Positions 39,034-44,417 of a stretch of 44,417 bases of DNA are shown here, piece after piece. Each line of letters starts with the position of its first letter. Position 1 is the first letter of the stretch. Made by a program: the position numbers and the translations under genes. Below the pieces are notes generated by a model. It was not told the DNA's origin, ran no database searches, and worked only from the letters and a program-made list of their open reading frames with translations. Origin of the DNA: Cognatiluteimonas telluris (GTDB lineage Bacteria; Pseudomonadota; Gammaproteobacteria; Xanthomonadales; Xanthomonadaceae); contig NZ_JAANOY010000018.1 of assembly GCF_011320095.1 (NCBI RefSeq), positions 1 through 44,417 of the forward strand, in the 5' to 3' direction.

Positions 39034-42000
39034 GTACCGCGCCCGCCCGCGATGCCTATCTCGAGCTGCCGCTGGACGGCGTGCGCCTGATCGAGGCGTC
39101 CGCCGGCACCGGCAAGACCTTCACCCTGGCCACGCTGGTCACGCGCCTGGTGGTCGAACGCGACCTGCGGGTCGGTCAGGTGCTCGCGGTGACCTTCACC
39201 GAAGCGGCCACGCAGGAGCTGCGCAAGCGCATCCGCGAGCGCATGCTGCTCGCCCTGGAACTCGTCGAGGCGCCAGTCGTCGACGGCGAGGACGCCGAGG
39301 CGGCGTTGACCGGCGACATCCTGCAGGCGCACCTGGCGCGCAGCGGCGAACGCCCCGACGCGCTGCGCCGCCGCCTGCGCGCGGCCGCGCGGGACATCGA
39401 CCTGGCGGCGATCTTCACCATCCACGGTTTCTGCGCGCGCGTGCTGCGCGAACATGCGCTGGAAAGCGGGCAGGGCTTCGATCCACCGGAACTGCTCGCC
39501 AACGACCGCGGCCTGCGCGAGGAACTCGCGGCCGACCTGTGGCGCACGCATGGCCGCGACGCGGCGGGCGCGGAGGATCTCGCGGCGCTGTGGAAGGGCG
39601 GCCCCCAGGCGCTTGCCGCCGACCTGCGCGCGCTGATGCGCGAGCCGGTGCTGCTGCCGCCGGACGCAGCGCTGCCTTCGGACCCGATGCCCGCGGTGCT
39701 GGCCGCCGGCCACGCGCTTGCCGAGGGATTCCGCGCGCACGGCGAGGACTTCCTCGCGCTCCTGCTCGACGCGCTCGAACGCAAGGTGCTGCATGGCGGC
39801 AGTTACAAGGCCGCGTGGATCCAGCCGCTCTGGACCGCGCTGGCGGGCTGGTGCGAAGGCGGCGATTACTCCGCACCGCTGCACGAAAAGCTCCGCTGGC
39901 TCACCCCGCGCATGCTGCAGGAGAAGACCAACAAGGCGCACGTGGGCAAGACGCCGCAGTCGCCGCTGTGCGCGCTGATCGACGACTACCTGCGCGCGCT
40001 GGCTGGGTGTGACGCGTACCGAATCCGCCGCCGCATCGCCCTGCTGCATTGCATCCGCGCGGATGCGCGCGAGCGGCTCGCGCTGCTCAAGCACCAGCGC
40101 CGCCTGCAGGCCTACGACGACATGATCGACGGCGTCGCCGACGCGCTCGACGGTCCCCGCGGCGAGGCGCTGGCCCGCAGTCTGCGCGTGCAATACGCGG
40201 TCGCGCTGGTGGACGAGTTCCAGGACACCGACGCGCGGCAGTGGAGGATCTTCGATCGCGTGTTCGGCCGCGGCGCCATGGCGGATGGCAGCGCGCCGGC
40301 GCTGTTCCTCGTCGGCGATCCCAAGCAGGCGATCTACAGCTTCCGCGGCGGCGACGTACACACCTACCTCGCCGCGCGCGCCACCGCGGACGAGGCACCG
40401 GCGCTCGTGCACAACTTCCGATCGCGGCCGTCGGTGCTCGCGGCGATCCAGGCGCTGTACGCCCAGGCGGGCGACGACGCCTTCGTCGACCGGCGCATCC
40501 GCTTCCGCGCGGTCGAGGCCGGCGGCAAGCGTACGGACGCGGATTTCCAGCGCGACGGTTCCGATGCACCGGCGCTGACGCTGTGGCGCGCGCCCGACCC
40601 GAAGCCCGACGACAAGGGCGAGGTGAAGCCGTGGAAGGCCGAGGACTCGCGCGTGCATTGCACCGCGGCCTGCGTCGCGGCGATCCACGCCGTGCTGTCG
40701 GAGGGCCGCGCCGGCACCGCCACCATCGACGGCAAGCCGGTGCAGCCGGGCGACATCGCCGTGTTGGTGCGCACGCACGGCGAAGCCACGCGGCTGCAGC
40801 AGGCGCTGGCCGTGGTCGGCATCCCGGCGGTCGCCGCCGGCAAGCAGAGCCTGTTCGACACGCTCGAAGCGCGCGAAGTGCACGCCCTGCTGCTCGCGCT
40901 GCTGCAAAGCGGCGACGACGGCCGCCTGCGCGCCGCGCTGTCGACGGTGCTGGTCGGCGTCGACGCCGCCGCGATCGCGGCGCTCGACGGCAGCGATCAC
41001 GACTGGCAGCACCGGGCGCTGGCCTGGCGCGAGCGCCTGCTGCGTGGCGGCCCGCTCGCGCTCATCGGCGACCTGTGCGCGGAACACGCGCCGCGCCTGC
41101 TCGGCCTCACCGATGGCGAACGGCGCGTCGGCAACTACCTGCAACTGGCCGAAGCACTGCAGGAAGCGCAGGCGCACACGCTCGGGCTGCACGGCCTGGT
41201 CGAATGGCTCGGCGCGCGCATCGCCAACGCCGACCCCGACGACGAGGCGCAGCTGCTGCGCCTGGAGTCCGACGCGCGCCGCGTGCAGATCGTCACCCTG
41301 CACAAGAGCAAGGGCCTGGAATACCCGCTGGTGTTCCTGCCGTTCATCGGGATCGGCGGTAGGGAGCCGTCGCCGGGCCGGTACTGCACCGCGCAGGGCG
41401 AGGACGACAACACGCGCCGCCTGCACTGGAAGATCGAGGTTCCCGAAGCGCAATGGGGCCACGCCAAAGAGCGCTGGACCACCGAGCAGCACGCCGAGCA
41501 GGCGCGCCTGCTCTACGTCGGCCTGACCCGCGCGCGGCATGCACTGTGGCTGGCGAGCGGCGCGTTCTACAACGCCGGCAAGGCCGCGCTCGCGCCGATG
41601 CTCGCCGACCTCGTCGCGCTGCAGGCCGTGCCGTGCATCCGCGTCGACACCGTCGTGCCGTCGGCCGCGCTGTCGCGACTGCCGCCGGAATCCGACGCCG
41701 CCGTGCCGCCGGCCCGGATCGCGACGCGCGCGCTGTCGACCGACTGGTGGGTGCACAGCTTCAGCAGCCTGGCGCGCAAGACCGGCCCGGCGGAGGACGC
41801 CTCGACGTCGGCCACGCTGCCCGCGCCGGGCGGCACGGACGAAACTATCGCCGTCGAGGACGATCCGGCGCCCAGCGCCACCTACGAGATGCATGACCCA
41901 CGCTTCGCCGGCCCGCAGTTCGGCGTCGCCATGCACACCGCGCTGGAGCGCACCGACTTCGCCGCGTGGCGCGCGTGGCTGCCCGGCGATGCCGCGCCCG

Positions 42001-42689
42001 GCGCCGAAGCGACGACGATTGCCCAGGCGCTGCGCGAACAAGGCTACCCCGAAGACGTGCTGGACGACGGCGTCGCGTTCGTGACGAGCCTCGTCGGCAG
42101 GACCCTGCGGGTCGTGCTGCCCGAGGGCGTGCAGCTGTGCAACGTGCCGGGCGAATGGCGCCGCCCCGAGCTGGAGTTCCAGTTCCCGCTGCGGCCCGCC
42201 CGCGTCGACGCGCTGCTGCAGCTGCTGCACGAACACGACGTCGTGCCCGAGCGCCACGCCTTCGGCTTCCGCCAGCGCCTGGAAGGCCTGATGACCGGCC
42301 TCGTCGACCTGACCTACCGGCACGACGGCCGCTGGTACGTGCTCGACTACAAGTCCAACCGCCTGCCGCGCTACGACGCCGACGCGCTGGACGCGGCGAT
42401 GCAGCACAGCGAGTACGACCTGCAGGCGCTGGTGTACACGCTGGCGCTGCACCGCTGGCTGCGGTTCCGGCTGGGCGATGCGGCCGATGGCGGCGGCTAC
42501 GACTACGCGCGCGACTTCGGCGGGCACCGCTATGTGTTCAGTCGCGGCATCGATCTCGACATGCCTGCGAAGAGCGTGCCTGCGGCGGGCGCGGCTGCGG
42601 ACGCCGCGCCGGCGGGCGTGCATGCGCGCAAGTTCGATCCCGCGCTCATCCACGCGCTCGACGCGCTGTTCGCTGGGGAACCCACATGA
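39030..42689 (+). CDS. recB: Exodeoxyribonuclease V beta subunit RecB
   Basis: 1219 residues. A 3'-5' SF1 helicase with Walker A ASAGTGKT (23-30), TFTEAATQELRKRI (Ia), VDEFQDTDARQWRIF (II), FLVGDPKQAIYSFRGGD (III), VQIVTLHKSKGLEYPLVFLPF (V) and LLYVGLTRARHALWL (VI). The C-terminal nuclease domain keeps GVAMHTALE, GLMTGLVDLTY and WYVLDYKSN, the His, Asp, Asp-x-Lys set for DNA cleavage. With RecC and RecD it resects double-strand breaks and destroys foreign DNA. It is joined to both neighbours by ATGA overlaps. The ptrA gene found between recC and recB in E. coli is absent. Confidence 0.97.
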   Translation: MSTAPARDAYLELPLDGVRLIEASAGTGKTFTLATLVTRLVVERDLRVGQVLAVTFTEAATQELRKRIRERMLLALELVEAPVVDGEDAEAALTGDILQAHLARSGERPDALRRRLRAAARDIDLAAIFTIHGFCARVLREHALESGQGFDPPELLANDRGLREELAADLWRTHGRDAAGAEDLAALWKGGPQALAADLRALMREPVLLPPDAALPSDPMPAVLAAGHALAEGFRAHGEDFLALLLDALERKVLHGGSYKAAWIQPLWTALAGWCEGGDYSAPLHEKLRWLTPRMLQEKTNKAHVGKTPQSPLCALIDDYLRALAGCDAYRIRRRIALLHCIRADARERLALLKHQRRLQAYDDMIDGVADALDGPRGEALARSLRVQYAVALVDEFQDTDARQWRIFDRVFGRGAMADGSAPALFLVGDPKQAIYSFRGGDVHTYLAARATADEAPALVHNFRSRPSVLAAIQALYAQAGDDAFVDRRIRFRAVEAGGKRTDADFQRDGSDAPALTLWRAPDPKPDDKGEVKPWKAEDSRVHCTAACVAAIHAVLSEGRAGTATIDGKPVQPGDIAVLVRTHGEATRLQQALAVVGIPAVAAGKQSLFDTLEAREVHALLLALLQSGDDGRLRAALSTVLVGVDAAAIAALDGSDHDWQHRALAWRERLLRGGPLALIGDLCAEHAPRLLGLTDGERRVGNYLQLAEALQEAQAHTLGLHGLVEWLGARIANADPDDEAQLLRLESDARRVQIVTLHKSKGLEYPLVFLPFIGIGGREPSPGRYCTAQGEDDNTRRLHWKIEVPEAQWGHAKERWTTEQHAEQARLLYVGLTRARHALWLASGAFYNAGKAALAPMLADLVALQAVPCIRVDTVVPSAALSRLPPESDAAVPPARIATRALSTDWWVHSFSSLARKTGPAEDASTSATLPAPGGTDETIAVEDDPAPSATYEMHDPRFAGPQFGVAMHTALERTDFAAWRAWLPGDAAPGAEATTIAQALREQGYPEDVLDDGVAFVTSLVGRTLRVVLPEGVQLCNVPGEWRRPELEFQFPLRPARVDALLQLLHEHDVVPERHAFGFRQRLEGLMTGLVDLTYRHDGRWYVLDYKSNRLPRYDADALDAAMQHSEYDLQALVYTLALHRWLRFRLGDAADGGGYDYARDFGGHRYVFSRGIDLDMPAKSVPAAGAAADAAPAGVHARKFDPALIHALDALFAGEPT

Positions 42690-44417
42690 CCCCAGGCAAG
42701 ACTGCCGGCGCGACCGCCGCGTCGCTGCTCGACGCGCTCTGGCGCAGCGGCGCCCTGCGCACGCTCGACCACGCGCTCGCGCAGAGCCTGCGCCGCCTCG
42801 ACCCCGCCACGCCCGACAGCGTGCTCGCCGCCGCGGTCCTGGCCTCGCTGGCCGTCGCCAACGGCCATGCGGGCTTCGACCTGGCGTCACCGCGCACGCT
42901 GGTCGACGCACCCGACATCGCGTGGCCCGACGCCGACGCCTGGCGCCGCGAGCTGGCCGCGTCGCGCTGGGTGGCCGTGCCCGCCAACGGCGCCGACGTC
43001 TCCGACGCCGATCGCCCGCTGGTGCTCGAAGGCCCTCCCGGTGCACCGGGCCTGCTGTACCTGCGCCGCTACCGCGAATACGAACGCCGCGTCGCCGCCG
43101 GCCTGCAGCGCCTCGCCGCGGCGACGTCCGAAGCCGGCGGGGTCGACCTGGTCACCGGCGGCCCCGGCACCGGCAAGACCACCACGATCGCGCGCCTGCT
43201 GGTGCAGCTGGTCGAACAGGCGCGCGCCGCGGGCCGCACGGATCCGCACATCGCGCTGGCCGCGCCCACCGGCCGCGCCGCCGAGCGCATGGCCGAAAGC
43301 GTGCGCAACGCGCTGCAGGCGCTCGCCGCCGCGGGCACCGACGCCGGCGTCATCGAAACCCTGCCCGGCAGCGGCAGCACCCTGCACCGCCTGCTCGGCA
43401 CCCTCCCCGACAGCCCGCGCTTCCGCCACGACGCCGGCAACCCGCTGCCGTTCGACGTGGTCGTCGTCGACGAAGCCTCGATGATCGACCTGCCGCTGAT
43501 GGCCAAGCTGGTCGAAGCCGTCCCCGACGGCGCGCGCCTGGTACTGATCGGCGACCCCGACCAGTTGCCATCGGTCGAGGCCGGCGACGTGCTCCGTGGC
43601 GTCATCGCTGCGGCCGACGCCGGCGGCGACGCCTTTCCGGCGCGGCGCACCCACCTCACCCACGCCTGGCGCCAGCACGAAGCGCTGCAACTCGCACCGC
43701 TCGCCGCGGCCATGCGCGAAGGCGACAGCGCCGCCGCCCTGTCGCTGCTGCGCGGCGGCACGCTGTCGGGCGTCCACTTCCACGAGGACCTCGCCGACCC
43801 GCTGCAGGCGCCGCACCGCGACCGTCTGCTCACCCACTGGCGGGCGCTGGCCGATGCCGACAGCCCCGCCCAGGCACTCTCGCTGGCCTCGCGCCTGCGC
43901 CTGCTCACCGCCGTGCGCGACGGCCCGCAAGGCGCGCGTACCCTCAACGCCCGCATCGAGGCGATGCTCGCCGGCGCGGGCGGCGCGTCGGGCCGCCACT
44001 TCCAGGGCCGCCTGCTGCTGATCACCGAGAACAGCTATCGCCACCGCCTCTTCAACGGCGACATCGGCATCTGCTTCCGCGATGCCGATGGTGCCGTGAT
44101 GGCCTGGTTCCCCGGCGACACGCCCGACGCCCCGCGCGCCTTCCATCCCGCCGCGCTGCCCGCGCACGAGAGCGCCTTCGCGATGACGGTACACAAGGCG
44201 CAGGGCTCCGAGTTCGACACCGTGTGGCTGCAACTGCCACGCCACGACGCGCGCACGTTGTCGCGCGAACTGCTGTACACCGCCGCGACCCGCGCCCGCG
44301 CGGCGTTGCACGTCGCGGCCGGCGACGCGGTGCTGCGCGCGGCGCTGGCGCGCCATGTCGTCCGCATCTCCGGCCTGCGCCAGCGATTGCCGGCGCCGGC
44401 TGCAACGGCGCCCGCCG
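42686..44417 (+). CDS. recD: Exodeoxyribonuclease V alpha subunit RecD (partial at right edge)
   Basis: At least 577 residues are visible and the frame is still open at the edge; the E. coli protein has 608, so little is missing. It is a 5'-3' SF1B helicase with Walker A GGPGTGKT (158-165), AAPTGRAAERMAE (Ia), FDVVVVDEASMIDL (II), LVLIGDPDQLPSVEAGDVL (III), TVHKAQGSEFDTVWL (V) and LLYTAATRARAALHV (VI). An N-terminal RecB-binding region covers about residues 1-110. The ATG overlaps the recB stop (ATGA). Confidence 0.96.
   Translation, partial: MTPGKTAGATAASLLDALWRSGALRTLDHALAQSLRRLDPATPDSVLAAAVLASLAVANGHAGFDLASPRTLVDAPDIAWPDADAWRRELAASRWVAVPANGADVSDADRPLVLEGPPGAPGLLYLRRYREYERRVAAGLQRLAAATSEAGGVDLVTGGPGTGKTTTIARLLVQLVEQARAAGRTDPHIALAAPTGRAAERMAESVRNALQALAAAGTDAGVIETLPGSGSTLHRLLGTLPDSPRFRHDAGNPLPFDVVVVDEASMIDLPLMAKLVEAVPDGARLVLIGDPDQLPSVEAGDVLRGVIAAADAGGDAFPARRTHLTHAWRQHEALQLAPLAAAMREGDSAAALSLLRGGTLSGVHFHEDLADPLQAPHRDRLLTHWRALADADSPAQALSLASRLRLLTAVRDGPQGARTLNARIEAMLAGAGGASGRHFQGRLLLITENSYRHRLFNGDIGICFRDADGAVMAWFPGDTPDAPRAFHPAALPAHESAFAMTVHKAQGSEFDTVWLQLPRHDARTLSRELLYTAATRARAALHVAAGDAVLRAALARHVVRISGLRQRLPAPAATAPA

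Noticed and set aside
38748-43046. 1432-codon open frame on the minus strand opposite recB
   Set aside because: Same GC-driven antisense artefact; the translation is Arg/Gln/Val-rich with no motifs, and all RecB helicase motifs are on the other strand.

Overview
The window is a GC-rich (roughly 70 percent by eye) chromosomal segment of a gammaproteobacterium, most likely of the family Xanthomonadaceae/Lysobacteraceae (Lysobacter, Luteimonas or a relative). The family is inferred from gene content and order: DUF4124 proteins, tsaC-topA-smg-dprA-lysM next to def-fmt, a CysB-like regulator beside aceBA, an mlaFEDCB cluster followed by mlaA, and contiguous recCBD. I found no tRNA, rRNA, CRISPR array, transposase or prophage. 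It is mostly core genome with one accessory-looking locus.

Layout. 1-7912 is leftward: two DUF4124 envelope proteins (one cut by the window edge), tsaC (tRNA t6A synthesis), topA, smg, dprA and a LysM protein. The smg-topA gap carries a REP-like palindrome and a long hairpin. From a divergent promoter region at 7.95-8.0 kb, def and fmt run rightward, followed by a TruC-type pseudouridine synthase, arfB and a PlsC-like acyltransferase. 11.8-15.7 kb holds a three-gene overlapping operon (sugar-nucleotide epimerase, membrane glycosyltransferase 2, TPR/beta-barrel outer-membrane protein) behind an exact sigma-54 consensus promoter; it looks like a minimal synthase-dependent exopolysaccharide system and is the most interesting part of the window.

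15.7-19.8 kb is a LysR regulator divergent from the glyoxylate shunt genes aceB and aceA. 19.8-27.6 kb is leftward: a CvrA-type K+/H+ antiporter, a 2OG-Fe(II) oxygenase translationally coupled to fbp, a small unknown gene, phhA, an M28 lipoprotein peptidase and a rhomboid protease. rlmI (+), a KTSC-like small gene (-) and rmuC (+) follow.

30.9-35.2 kb is the leftward mlaFEDCB-mlaA lipid-asymmetry system. Its mlaA signal peptide and mature domain lie in different frames, with the break beside a 15-bp tandem repeat. 35.5 kb to the right edge is recC-recB-recD (recD cut by the edge), each pair joined by an ATGA overlap. At least six genes have an ATG 6-7 nt after a -10-like hexamer and no Shine-Dalgarno sequence, which predicts many leaderless mRNAs.
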